From CAYRSS01 sp964426945 (GTDB lineage: Bacteria > Planctomycetota > Phycisphaerae > UBA1845), in NCBI GenBank assembly GCA_964426945.1, contig CAYRSS010000056.1:1-26872 (forward strand): DNA of 26,872 nt, in the 5' to 3' direction. Position 1 is the stretch's first letter; the number at the start of each line of letters is the position of its first letter. Below are positions 9,101-15,575 of the stretch, in pieces. Below the pieces are notes generated by a model. It did not search any database. It was not told where the DNA came from and saw only the letters and a list, made by a program, of their open reading frames with translations. Position numbers and translations under genes: made by a program.

Positions 9101-10154
9101 CGAGGGTGATTCGGTGGTGGCGACGCAGACGATCGCCGGCATCGAGAGCCCGGACTCCAACACCAAGACCGTGCAGCCGGTGTACTGCCTGCTCGCGTTC
9201 GAGGACGACTTCGATACGGATACTTCCGGGTCGTGGACGATCCTGCAGTCGTCGGCGGACACGGCGGCGACCTTCGCCTGGGATTACAGCCTGCTGGGCA
9301 TCCCGCCGTCACCGAACGGCGACGGCTCGACGCTCGGGCTGAAGCTGGAAGCCAACATGGCTCTTCCCGGGACGATCGAGTCGATCACCGTCCTGCCCAC
9401 GGGCGAAAGCTACTCCGGCAACTACCTGCTGACGTTCGACATGTGGATCAACGTCAACGGTCCGCTCCCGGCCGGCGGCACGGGCTCGACCGAGTTCGTC
9501 ACGGCGGGCGTCGGCCACGACGGCGTCACCAACAACTTCCACACCGGCACGACGGCCACGAGCACGGGCGTCGGCGGCTGGTTCGCCGTTGCCGGCGAGG
9601 GCGGTTCGACGCGCGACTTCCGCGCGTACAAGAACAACTCGGAGCAGTTCGCCGAGAGCGGCCAGTTTGCCGCGGGCACCAGCTCGGCGGGCGGCGGCGC
9701 TCACAACAACACCGCGACGTACTACGCGGCGACCTTCCCCGGCGACGCTCCGCCGGCCCAGCAGCAGCTCGACTTCCCGCAGCAGACGGGGACGGCTGCC
9801 GTCGGCACTGTGGGCTTCGCCTGGCGCCAGGTCGAGCTGCGCCGCACGGGGACGCGCGTCCGATGGTCGATTGACGGCCTGCGTATCGCCGACCTGGATC
9901 AGAACATCGGCACGACGGTGTTCCCGCTCGACGGCAACATCGCCATCGGCTACCTGGATCCGTTCACCTCGGTGTCGGACAACGCGGCGCTGAGCTTCGG
10001 CGTGATCGACAACGTCCGCGTCTACCTGGAAGCCAACCAGTGCGACACGGGCGCCTGCTGCGAGGGGCTCTCGTGCAGCGACACGACCGAGGAGGCGTGC
10101 ACCGGGACGTTCCTGGGGCTGGGGACCGAGTGCGTGTCGACGGTCTGTCCGTAG
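6162..10154 (+). CDS. secreted multidomain protein with Ig-like repeats, internal dockerin pair and Cys-rich tail
   Basis: This is a 1330-aa exported protein. ATG 6162 follows a strong GGAGGAG, and residues 1-24 form a Sec signal peptide (RRLTRVLAL...SAAFA). Order of parts: a beta-rich N-terminal domain (about 25-330); Ig-like repeat R1 (about 333-410); a LamG/concanavalin-like domain starting ENFDSYASQAEFNQFW (about 416-650); R2 (about 659-745); a dockerin-type pair of calcium loops, DTDGNGVVNAADRGQ and DLDGNGAINAADRGQ (about 748-801); R3 (about 843-923); R4 (about 924-1003); a second LamG-like domain starting FEDDFDTDTSG (about 1008-1290); and a 37-residue tail with seven Cys (1294-1330). 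The repeats share a pattern of VTVYVN/A, then L-x-x-GD-x-V-x-ATQTI. No catalytic motif was seen. It is probably a surface adhesin or matrix protein, or a scaffold partner for a cohesin. Domain limits are approximate and the function is inferred from architecture only. Confidence 0.8.
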   Translation: MFRRLTRVLALSTAVCLLQSAAFAQFPSELVSFEDGAVDSPTAKEIFLAPQASGSTAGIVPNVAGEDNNGSFRTVSGFGASDGSRAYQVFWSWQDAANPEAWVRLTSFNASSRPNPSLDTRGVVRFDVQNIGSFVNGAFGLCLGIRETGVDVGQLENGGTVGAIEWVGVDPTINAIIEPETGGDGVASAVAAGDDVQEVGVGLATTPGQVVISPGLNGVIDSVVAGDDITRFGYFRNALGTRVPIPAVTIPVAGGYRSFEVDLATGDVTYDGVTTPGAIVAFANGNGVLDPPNFRGTLEHLALTNVTSDTATGMLFLIDALQFEATVPDPVDPPTVVAPVFDSDTIVEVQCDVGATSSELFLNDVSQGTAVPDGITGVAQFSSLSLEVGDQLRATQTLGGITSGLSGIVTVVAEGTALAENFDSYASQAEFNQFWSNSIANPTPSSARLTLTSGSAASCENVIQEFNPSGSDAARLYRSFGSLNGTDAEPLWVTWKFKHDIQSGNARTRLELARFASGQFSTATGDPGTTGIGMINEFVGDLISNYAVIIRFTDFNNPLPGFLSSGARSYAPSTAARSANVWHTMQIEVRSGVINYYVDGVLANPAGYETGVPRPNTEPYQFIIVGQGFSNNGPRMFFDDISVTIGDAPLPFGPATDIPSPIISSELYPGSMEVALAGVDETSDLVTIYANDRDTIVGTLPGPFPGGTALVPVDELEEGQVIYATQSTGGPSYICDAGALLGVTCLGDTDGNGVVNAADRGQISANIGQTGNDQLCLFDLDGNGAINAADRGQVSANIGLCTSLPNYMNGSGLNAAGDGPDPRFPGTPGEESCFSTAVTVSVPVPTVQALLVPSQLQVDVSGIIANVASDVTVYANELTEIGSISNPATTTVSVPVSALVNGDVITATQTIGNESVQSVGVTVRVPAPTLLTDLNANEEEVPVSGLHPLATTVTVYVNGSPTSEPTGGAATVAVAVATLNEGDSVVATQTIAGIESPDSNTKTVQPVYCLLAFEDDFDTDTSGSWTILQSSADTAATFAWDYSLLGIPPSPNGDGSTLGLKLEANMALPGTIESITVLPTGESYSGNYLLTFDMWINVNGPLPAGGTGSTEFVTAGVGHDGVTNNFHTGTTATSTGVGGWFAVAGEGGSTRDFRAYKNNSEQFAESGQFAAGTSSAGGGAHNNTATYYAATFPGDAPPAQQQLDFPQQTGTAAVGTVGFAWRQVELRRTGTRVRWSIDGLRIADLDQNIGTTVFPLDGNIAIGYLDPFTSVSDNAALSFGVIDNVRVYLEANQCDTGACCEGLSCSDTTEEACTGTFLGLGTECVSTVCP

Positions 10155-10159
10155 GGTCG

Positions 10160-10180
10160 CCCCGCGGCCGAGCCGCGGGG
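10160..10180 (+). terminator. first of two tandem hairpins after the dockerin protein gene
   Basis: CCCCGCGGC (10160-10168) and GCCGCGGGG (10172-10180) form a perfect 9-bp stem with a 3-nt loop, 5 nt after the stop codon. No T-tract follows. It probably acts with the stronger terminator just downstream, or protects the 3' end. Confidence 0.5.
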
Positions 10181-10197
10181 ATCCGCCTGTCACCAGC

Positions 10198-10242
10198 CGG
10201 GCCGCCCCGCCGCCTCATGTGCGGTCGGGGCGGCCCGTTTTT
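10198..10242 (+). terminator. strong intrinsic terminator
   Basis: CGGGCCGCCCCG (10198-10209) pairs perfectly over 12 bp with CGGGGCGGCCCG (10226-10237) across a 16-nt loop, and is followed directly by TTTTT (10238-10242). It separates the dockerin protein gene from the PEP-CTERM gene. Confidence 0.85.
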
Positions 10243-10286
10243 GGTGGCGCCGAGAGCCATTTCGCCACCTGGGCCACCCCGCGTGG

Positions 10287-10315
10287 ATTGAGCCGAGCCC
10301 CCGGGAATGCTAAAA
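10287..10315 (+). promoter_or_regulatory. sigma70-type promoter of the PEP-CTERM gene
   Basis: TTGAGC (10287-10292) and TAAAAT (10310-10315) are separated by exactly 17 nt. They lie between the upstream terminator and the start codon and imply a leader of about 45 nt. This is the best-formed promoter in the window. Confidence 0.65.
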
Positions 10316-10366
10316 TAGGGAATCACCCGGCCGTCTCGGGGGGTGCAAGGGGATAGGAGCGATCCA

Positions 10367-11023
10367 TTGAATTTCCGACGACTTGCCGCGGTCTGCGTCG
10401 TGGGGGTGAGCTGCCTGACGCAGGCCGCGTCGGCCATCCTGATCAACCAGATTGATACGTTTCAGAGCGGCGACCTGGCCGGCTGGAACGGCGGCATCAC
10501 CTACACGAACGCACCCTCGGGCGGCCCTGCCGGGGACGGCGACCGGTATCTGCGGGCCTCCACCGCCGGCTCGCACATGGGTACCCGCAACGACTTTCAG
10601 TGGGCGGGCAACTACCTCGCGGCGGGTGTTTCGCGAATCGAGATGGACCTGCGCAACGAGGGCTCGACCGTGCTGAGCATGCGCCTGATGTTCCTCGCGC
10701 AGGGCGTCGCGGACTCGTGGACCAGCACGACCGCGTTTGTCGTCCCGACGGGCGGCGAGTGGCACCACGCCGTGTTCGAAATCAGCCCGTCTGCGCTGAC
10801 GAACGTCGGCTCAGGGCTGTTTCCCTACGAGAACGCGCTGAGCAACGTCACGCGGCTGCTGCTGCGGCACGATCCCGGCACCCCCTCGCCCCCCACGCAG
10901 AGCGTCAACGTGACGGCCGCGCTGGGTATCGACAACATCCGCGCCGTGCCCGAGCCGACCGTGGCGATGCTGGCCGCGTCGATGGCTGCGGTCGCGCTGC
11001 TCCGGCGGCCGGCTCGACGCTAG
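10367..11023 (+). CDS. PEP-CTERM sorting domain protein
   Basis: This is a 218-aa exported protein. Residues 1-22 are a signal peptide (FRRLAAVCVVGVSCL...ASA). Residues 23-190 are a beta-rich domain (IDTFQSGDLAGWNGG, later GEWHHAVFEIS) resembling the jelly-roll/LamG-like domains common in such proteins. The C-terminus from about residue 194 is a complete PEP-CTERM signal: VPEP, a hydrophobic segment of about 15 residues, then an Arg cluster. Proteins of this class are recognised by an exosortase (none in this window), cleaved, and delivered to the cell surface or extracellular matrix. The TTG start at 10367 is chosen over the in-frame GTG at 10343: AGGAG (10355-10359) lies 7 nt before the TTG, and the signal peptide then begins properly at residue 1. 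The function of the mature domain is unknown. Confidence 0.85.
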   Translation: MNFRRLAAVCVVGVSCLTQAASAILINQIDTFQSGDLAGWNGGITYTNAPSGGPAGDGDRYLRASTAGSHMGTRNDFQWAGNYLAAGVSRIEMDLRNEGSTVLSMRLMFLAQGVADSWTSTTAFVVPTGGEWHHAVFEISPSALTNVGSGLFPYENALSNVTRLLLRHDPGTPSPPTQSVNVTAALGIDNIRAVPEPTVAMLAASMAAVALLRRPARR

Positions 11024-11053
11024 CGCGCGAATCCGGCTTTCATAGAAACGAAT

Positions 11054-11096
11054 ACGAGTTCGCCGGGCGGCCGTCGCCCGGCGAACTCGTTTCTTT
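11054..11096. terminator. bidirectional terminator between convergent genes
   Basis: ACGAGTTCGCCGGGCG (11054-11069) and CGCCCGGCGAACTCGT (11075-11090) are a perfect 16-bp inverted repeat with a 5-nt loop. TTCTTTT follows on the plus strand. On the minus strand the exit side reads ATTCGTTTC, also T-rich. It lies between the stops of the PEP-CTERM gene (plus) and the first PilZ-like gene (minus), so it can serve both. Confidence 0.85.
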
Positions 11097-11127
11097 TCCG
11101 TAGGGTGGCTGCAGCCTTTCCCGCGAG

Positions 11128-11442
11128 TCAGGTTCCCGAATCCACGCCGCTGACGTGTACGTTGCGGCGCACGACCAATCGCACGCGTTGGTCAGCGCGC
11201 GGCCGACGGCGGACGATGCGCGCATCGCGCGCGATGAGCCATTCCATGCTCCCGGCGAGGGGCATGGCGATCGAGATCGTCTCGCCAATCCTCGCCGCAT
11301 CGCCTGGCTCGACGAGCAGGCACGCGGCCTTGGGTGAAACATCGATCAGTCGGCAGCGACCCATGGAGCCGTCTGACTGCCAGGTTACTTCGCCGGAGAG
11401 CGCCGCGCGCGCGTGCCCTCGGCGATCGACGACACAGGTCAT
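11128..11442 (-). CDS. small PilZ-like domain protein (1)
   Basis: This 104-aa protein consists of a single PilZ-like domain. The RxxxR motif is present near the N-terminus (R8-G-H-A-R12). The second motif, usually (D/N)xSxxG, reads D34-V-S36-P-K-A39, with Ala in place of Gly. The beta strands GRCRLIDVS, ACLLVEPGD and GETISIAMPL follow the PilZ barrel order. PilZ domains bind cyclic di-GMP and change the activity of partner proteins; the Ala substitution could weaken binding. The start is well supported: AGGAGG lies 9 nt before the ATG. It lies 128 nt downstream of the second PilZ-like gene on the same strand, probably in one transcript, and ends at the bidirectional terminator. No diguanylate cyclase or phosphodiesterase is in the window. 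Confidence 0.72.
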   Translation of the reverse strand: MTCVVDRRGHARAALSGEVTWQSDGSMGRCRLIDVSPKAACLLVEPGDAARIGETISIAMPLAGSMEWLIARDARIVRRRPRADQRVRLVVRRNVHVSGVDSGT

Positions 11443-11570
11443 GGCTTCACACCTCCTCGTGCAGACGCTGGATGTGACAATAGCTCCGGATGGATCCGGC
11501 GCGATGCGCGGCGCCCCTCTGCGGCGACTCAGGGCCGGGGTGGACGGGGCGCAAGTTCCGACGTGGGCGG

Positions 11571-11912
11571 CTACACGAGGGCCGGTTCCTCCAGTGCGGC
11601 GATCGGCGGCGCGGTCTCCTCCGGTCGGGCGCGCATCTGGATGCCCGCGAGGACGACGTCGCCGTGAACGTGTTCGACGCGGATGACGCGCGCCTCACGG
11701 ATGTTCGAGATCGTGTCCAGCGGATCGAGCGTGGAGACCAGCAGGCGAAAACCCGGAAGGATCGAATTCTCGCCCCGGCTCAGGAACGCGGCGCCCATCT
11801 CGGACTTCTCGAGCATCCATCCCTGGCGAAAGGCCTCTCCCCCCGGCTCCTTGAACCAGATCGGACTGGAACAGATCTGGCGTTCCCACTCACGGCTTTC
11901 CTGAAGTGGCAT
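11571..11912 (-). CDS. small PilZ-like domain protein (2)
   Basis: This 113-aa protein carries the two signature positions of PilZ: R7-E-W-E-R11 (RxxxR), and GWML-E35-K-S37-E-M-G40 where the family has (D/N)xSxxG, so the acidic position is Glu. Later strands (RLLVSTLDP, ARVIRVEHV, VVLAGIQM) fit the PilZ barrel, and the last 15 residues are a Pro/Glu-rich tail. The start at 11912 is preferred because AAGGAG lies 7 nt upstream; an in-frame extension to 12071 encodes non-protein-like sequence. It is probably the first gene of a two-gene unit with the neighbouring PilZ-like protein. A cyclic-di-GMP effector role is inferred from the motifs and has not been shown. Confidence 0.62.
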   Translation of the reverse strand: MPLQESREWERQICSSPIWFKEPGGEAFRQGWMLEKSEMGAAFLSRGENSILPGFRLLVSTLDPLDTISNIREARVIRVEHVHGDVVLAGIQMRARPEETAPPIAALEEPALV

Positions 11913-12298
11913 CGGCAAACTCCTTGTCAAGACGGGCACGCAGCGACATCCGGGCGGATCCGGCCGTGCGGGCCATACCGCGGCAGCCTGACGGGCCGCC
12001 TCGCTCGTTTCTCGCCGGGAGATCGTGGCTTCGAAGGCCTGAGAAGAGCGGGATCCCGCGGCAGCTGTCACCCCGAGCGGCGTGGCAGCAGTGTTGTCGG
12101 CCCCGGGCTATTCACGCTTGAAGGAATAACCAACGGACGCGTGCGACAACCGCCTCGTCCGACAAGATCGCTGGCGGTGGAGTCAAGCCGCACTCGACGC
12201 ACCGGCATGCGGCCCTAAAATGCGCCAGCCCCGGCCGCAGGACCGCGGCGCACCACCGCCGGGTGCGACCCGGCCACGCCGGACATCATCGAGGGATT
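11913..12298. other. 386-nt intergenic region between divergent genes
   Basis: This gap separates the minus-strand PilZ-like pair from the plus-strand lysA. Apart from the SD of the PilZ-like gene at its left edge and a candidate lysA promoter at 12194-12221, I see no gene, RNA fold or repeat. The open frames that cross it lack protein-like composition. A lysine riboswitch was looked for upstream of lysA and not recognised. Confidence 0.5.
12194..12221 (+). promoter_or_regulatory. candidate lysA promoter
   Basis: TCGACG (12194-12199; 4 of 6 matches to TTGACA), a 16-nt spacer, and TAAAAT (12216-12221), about 77 nt before the chosen lysA start. The -10 box is identical to that of the PEP-CTERM gene. 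The -35 box is weak. Confidence 0.42.
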
Positions 12299-13594
12299 AT
12301 GGACCACTTTCGTTATCGCGGCGCGAGCCTGTGCTGCGAGGATGTCTCACTCGACTCCCTGGCGGCCGAATACGGCACGCCGCTGTTCGTCTATTCGCAG
12401 CGCACACTCCTTGAGCACTACGACCGCATGGCGGCCGCTTTTTCGGTCCTTCGCCCGTGGATCTGCTTCTCGGTCAAGAGCTGCCAGAACCTGGCGATCC
12501 TGCGGCTGCTGCGTGAACGTGGTTCGGCGTTTGACGTGGTGAGCGGTGGCGAGCTGTCGCGTGTGCTGGAGGCCGGCGGAGACCCGGGGCGCGTCGTCTT
12601 CGCCGGCGTCGGCAAGACCGCCGCGGAAATCGAAGCCGCGCTCCGGGCCGACATTGGCTGGTTCAACGCCGAGTCAGAGGAGGAGATCGAGCATCTCGCG
12701 CAGATCGCGACGCGGCTGAGCTGCAAAGCGCGGGTGGCCCTGCGCGTCAATCCGGACGTCGACCCCAAGACCCATCGCTACACCACCACCGGAAAGCACG
12801 AGACGAAGTTCGGCGTCGACATTGAACGGGCACGCGCGGCCTTTGCGGCCTATACGCGGCTGCCTGGGATTGACCTCAGCGCAATTCACCTGCACATCGG
12901 ATCGCCTGTCAACACGATCGAGCCTTATGTCCAGTCGATCACGAAAGGCGTCGAGCTGATCGACCACCTGCGACGTGACGGCTTCGAGGTCCGAGCGATC
13001 AACATCGGCGGCGGATTCGGAGCGCACTACGACGGACAACAGGCGCCCACTGCAGCCGACTACGCGGCGCAGCTTGTTCCCCTGCTGGCCGGTCGCAACC
13101 TGGAGGTGCTCATGGAGCCGGGCCGGAGCATCGCGGCGAACGCAGGCGTGCTGATCGGCCGGGTGCTCTACCGCAAGGGCTCGGGCCACAAGCAATTCCT
13201 GATCACCGACGCGTCGATGACCGAGCTGATCCGCCCTGCGCTGTACGAAGCGTTTCACTTCGTGTGGCCGGTGTCGCCGCGCGCAGCCGACGGTACGCCG
13301 CTGCCGCCCACGGATCGCAGGCGCGACCTGCACCTGCCTGACACCGTGCTCGTCGACGTGGTGGGGCCGGTGTGCGAGAGCGCCGACTTCCTCGCCAAGG
13401 ACCGCTACCTGCCCGCGGTGAACCGCGGCGACCTGCTCTGCGTGTTCACCGCCGGGGCCTACGGCATTGTCATGAGCAGCCAGTACAACTCCCGACCGCG
13501 TGCCGCGGAAGTCCTCGTAAACGGCAAGACCAGCCGGCTGATCCGCAGGCGGGAAACGTACGACGATCTGGTGGCGGCGGAGCGGAACGTCTGA
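12299..13594 (+). CDS. lysA: diaminopimelate decarboxylase
   Basis: This 431-aa fold-type III PLP decarboxylase converts meso-diaminopimelate to L-lysine, the last step of lysine synthesis. Visible signatures are the PLP lysine K60 in FSVKSCQNLAILRLL, HLHIGSPV, the glycine-rich phosphate loop NIGGGFGAHYDG, the EPGRSIAANAG motif, and the active-site Cys of the partner subunit, C359 in CESADFL. The usual substrate-binding residues around YNSRPRAAEVLV are also present. Length is normal for the family. ATG 12299 (MDHFRYRG) fits the family N-terminus best, but GAGGG is only 3 nt before it; an in-frame GTG at 12263 would add 12 residues without a better SD. An ornithine/arginine decarboxylase of the same fold is less likely. 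It converges on the NlpC/P60 gene with a 53-nt gap. Confidence 0.9.
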   Translation: MDHFRYRGASLCCEDVSLDSLAAEYGTPLFVYSQRTLLEHYDRMAAAFSVLRPWICFSVKSCQNLAILRLLRERGSAFDVVSGGELSRVLEAGGDPGRVVFAGVGKTAAEIEAALRADIGWFNAESEEEIEHLAQIATRLSCKARVALRVNPDVDPKTHRYTTTGKHETKFGVDIERARAAFAAYTRLPGIDLSAIHLHIGSPVNTIEPYVQSITKGVELIDHLRRDGFEVRAINIGGGFGAHYDGQQAPTAADYAAQLVPLLAGRNLEVLMEPGRSIAANAGVLIGRVLYRKGSGHKQFLITDASMTELIRPALYEAFHFVWPVSPRAADGTPLPPTDRRRDLHLPDTVLVDVVGPVCESADFLAKDRYLPAVNRGDLLCVFTAGAYGIVMSSQYNSRPRAAEVLVNGKTSRLIRRRETYDDLVAAERNV

Positions 13595-13647
13595 TTTCGG
13601 ATTGCCAGGAAGCCTCGCCTCTGCCAAGCCGCAATCCGCAATTCTCT

Positions 13648-15432
13648 TCACGGCCTCTTTGCGACAAAAAACGAGGTGTCGAGCCGCTCGTCGTAGAGCC
13701 GGTCGGCCTTGTCGAAGCTGCCGATCTGGACCTCGGGCACGGCGGCGTGGACGAAGTGTGTCGCGCTGAGGGCGATGCCGGTGTGATAGACCCGGCCAGT
13801 GGCGTCGATGAAGTAGAGCAGGTCGCCGCGGCGGATGCCGGTGCGGTGCCAGTCGGTGGCGACGAGCTCGCCGACCAGGGCCTGCTGCCATGCGTCGCGC
13901 GGCGGATTGTCGCCAGTCTGCCCGCCGACGTTGGTGATGAGCCCGCTGCAATCCAGCCCCAGGGGCGAGCGCCCGCCCCACCGGTAGGGCGTGTGCAGCA
14001 ATTCCAACGCGGCAAGCGCCCGCGCCTCGGCCGCCGGATCCGCGGCTAACAGCCGGACAGCCTCCCGCCGGATCGCACGCTTCGATCCTTCCGGGGTCAG
14101 GATGGTGCAGCGGTCGTCGCCCAGGTCGACTACGGCCACGCGCGCCCCACGCGGCAGGTCTGGCGTGCCCGCGTCGGTGTCGCCGGAGACCTCGGTCACG
14201 AGCACCCCGCGATCACAGGCGCGGTAACGATCAAACACGCCGGCGTCCATCGGCGCGATGGACTCCTCGCGCACCCAGCCGACATAGCCATCGCCGGCGT
14301 GAAGCTGAAGCCAGCCGTCGCGCGCATCCAGCAGGAATACCGGCTCGCCGTACAGAAGCTGGGTCACCACCCCGCCGGTCGCCGCCGGCTTGTCGTACGC
14401 CAGCGCCGTCGAGACGCGGCAGGCTCCAAACAGGCGGTCTTTCAGCACGTCGCGACGGGGCAGCGAGCGAATCTCGTTGCGCACGGGCGTGACGCCGACC
14501 GCTTCCAGCGCCCCTTCGATCCCCTTGATGAGCGACGGAACGTTCGTGGTACCGCGAAGAATCCAGGATTCGCCGTCGCGCTCGACGTTCGGCTGGAACG
14601 CGACAAGCGTGCGATCGTTCGGCGCCACGCGTGCGAACATCTTCACGAACCAGTCGACGCGATCCGGAGCGAGCGGCTGGTCGCCCGCGAGCTGCCGCGC
14701 GAGGGACGCCTGCCGCGATGATCCGGTGACGCGCGGGTAGCTGGGAACATCGCCGCCGGCCTGATCCCCAGCCGCCGAAGTCTCGGCTGTCGGGTGAAGG
14801 GCACTCCCGTGGGCTGCAGCGAACTCGGAGAGCCCGCGCCCGATGCGGGTCGCCTCCTCTCGGGCAGATCGGCGGATCGCGGCGCGCCCGCCGGATCCGC
14901 TATGAGGCGTGGCGGGGAAGGTCGCGGTGGGCGCGTCCAGGCCCAGCGGCTCGGGCAGCCCGCCGGGGATTGCGTCACCACCGACCGCGGCCGCCAGCGC
15001 CGCGCTGAGCGGATGGACCTGCTCAGCCGCCGGCGGCGAGCTCGCCACGCCGCGTGTCGTCACGCGAATCGCAATCACCAGATCGCAGCGCTTCTCGCGA
15101 AACACGCCGGGCGGCGAGACAAAGCTCGGTGACTCGGCCGGGCACACCACCACGGTCCCCTTCGCCGCATGGACGATGTGGTACAGATGCTGGGCGACCA
15201 GGAGGCTGAAGTCCGTTCCGGACATCAGGTTCGCGTCGTCCACGGGCGCCTCGTCCGCGACGGGCCACACCCCGATGACCAGCCCCCGCAACCGGGGCTC
15301 GCGAGGCATCTCGCCATGCTGGAAGGAGGCAATCGCGGCGGACACGACCCGGTCACTCGGCGAACTCACGGCAGGCTCCCCCGCCCCGGCTGCGGGCGGC
15401 GTCAGGATGGCGATCAGCATAAGCAACAGCAA
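13648..15432 (-). CDS. exported SH3 / NlpC-P60 peptidoglycan endopeptidase
   Basis: This 594-aa exported protein has a short signal peptide (LLLMLIAILTPPAAGAG). The C-terminal domain (about residues 470-590) is NlpC/P60: catalytic Cys C495 in LGLDCSGLI, His H550 in VYHTGIAL, and further His at H559/H562 in HFVHAA. Before it lie one or two bacterial SH3-type domains (about 330-470; for example DGWLQLHAGDGYVGWV). Enzymes with this layout cut the D-Glu to diamino-acid bond of peptidoglycan stem peptides. The N-terminal 200 residues (RGLVIGVWPV...CDLVIAIRV) have the strand order of an Amidase_3 domain but lack the zinc His/Glu residues; this is a tentative reading. The TTG start at 15432 is used, with GGGAG about 10 nt upstream and the signal peptide directly following. 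It is transcribed divergently from the esterase gene. Confidence 0.83.
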   Translation of the reverse strand: MLLLMLIAILTPPAAGAGEPAVSSPSDRVVSAAIASFQHGEMPREPRLRGLVIGVWPVADEAPVDDANLMSGTDFSLLVAQHLYHIVHAAKGTVVVCPAESPSFVSPPGVFREKRCDLVIAIRVTTRGVASSPPAAEQVHPLSAALAAAVGGDAIPGGLPEPLGLDAPTATFPATPHSGSGGRAAIRRSAREEATRIGRGLSEFAAAHGSALHPTAETSAAGDQAGGDVPSYPRVTGSSRQASLARQLAGDQPLAPDRVDWFVKMFARVAPNDRTLVAFQPNVERDGESWILRGTTNVPSLIKGIEGALEAVGVTPVRNEIRSLPRRDVLKDRLFGACRVSTALAYDKPAATGGVVTQLLYGEPVFLLDARDGWLQLHAGDGYVGWVREESIAPMDAGVFDRYRACDRGVLVTEVSGDTDAGTPDLPRGARVAVVDLGDDRCTILTPEGSKRAIRREAVRLLAADPAAEARALAALELLHTPYRWGGRSPLGLDCSGLITNVGGQTGDNPPRDAWQQALVGELVATDWHRTGIRRGDLLYFIDATGRVYHTGIALSATHFVHAAVPEVQIGSFDKADRLYDERLDTSFFVAKRP

Positions 15433-15461
15433 GGCACGTTCTCCCGGACTGGCCTGGCTCC

Positions 15462-15491
15462 ATTCTAGGGCCGCAGGCCGGCGAATGGCAG
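15462..15491 (-). promoter_or_regulatory. candidate promoter of the NlpC/P60 gene
   Basis: On the minus strand CTGCCA (15491-15486; 4 of 6 matches to TTGACA), an 18-nt spacer and TAGAAT (15467-15462) precede the TTG start by about 30 nt. Confidence 0.4.
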
Positions 15492-15575
15492 CGGCAACGG
15501 TCGCAAAGTGGCGGTCCGCCCGGGGGCGGCGCTGCCGCGGGCGACTTGACGCCGTCGCCGCCTGCGGGGTACACG

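Noticed and set aside
11913..12071. Extension of the second PilZ-like protein to an upstream start
   Set aside because: The extra 53 residues are not protein-like, while AAGGAG is correctly placed for 11912.
12100..12298. Lysine riboswitch upstream of lysA
   Set aside because: No L-box-like conserved core or multi-stem pattern followed by an expression platform could be recognised by eye.
13598..13638. Inverted repeat CGGATTGC / GCAATCCG between lysA and the NlpC/P60 gene
   Set aside because: The 8-bp arms with a 25-nt loop and no T-tract are too weak to call a terminator.
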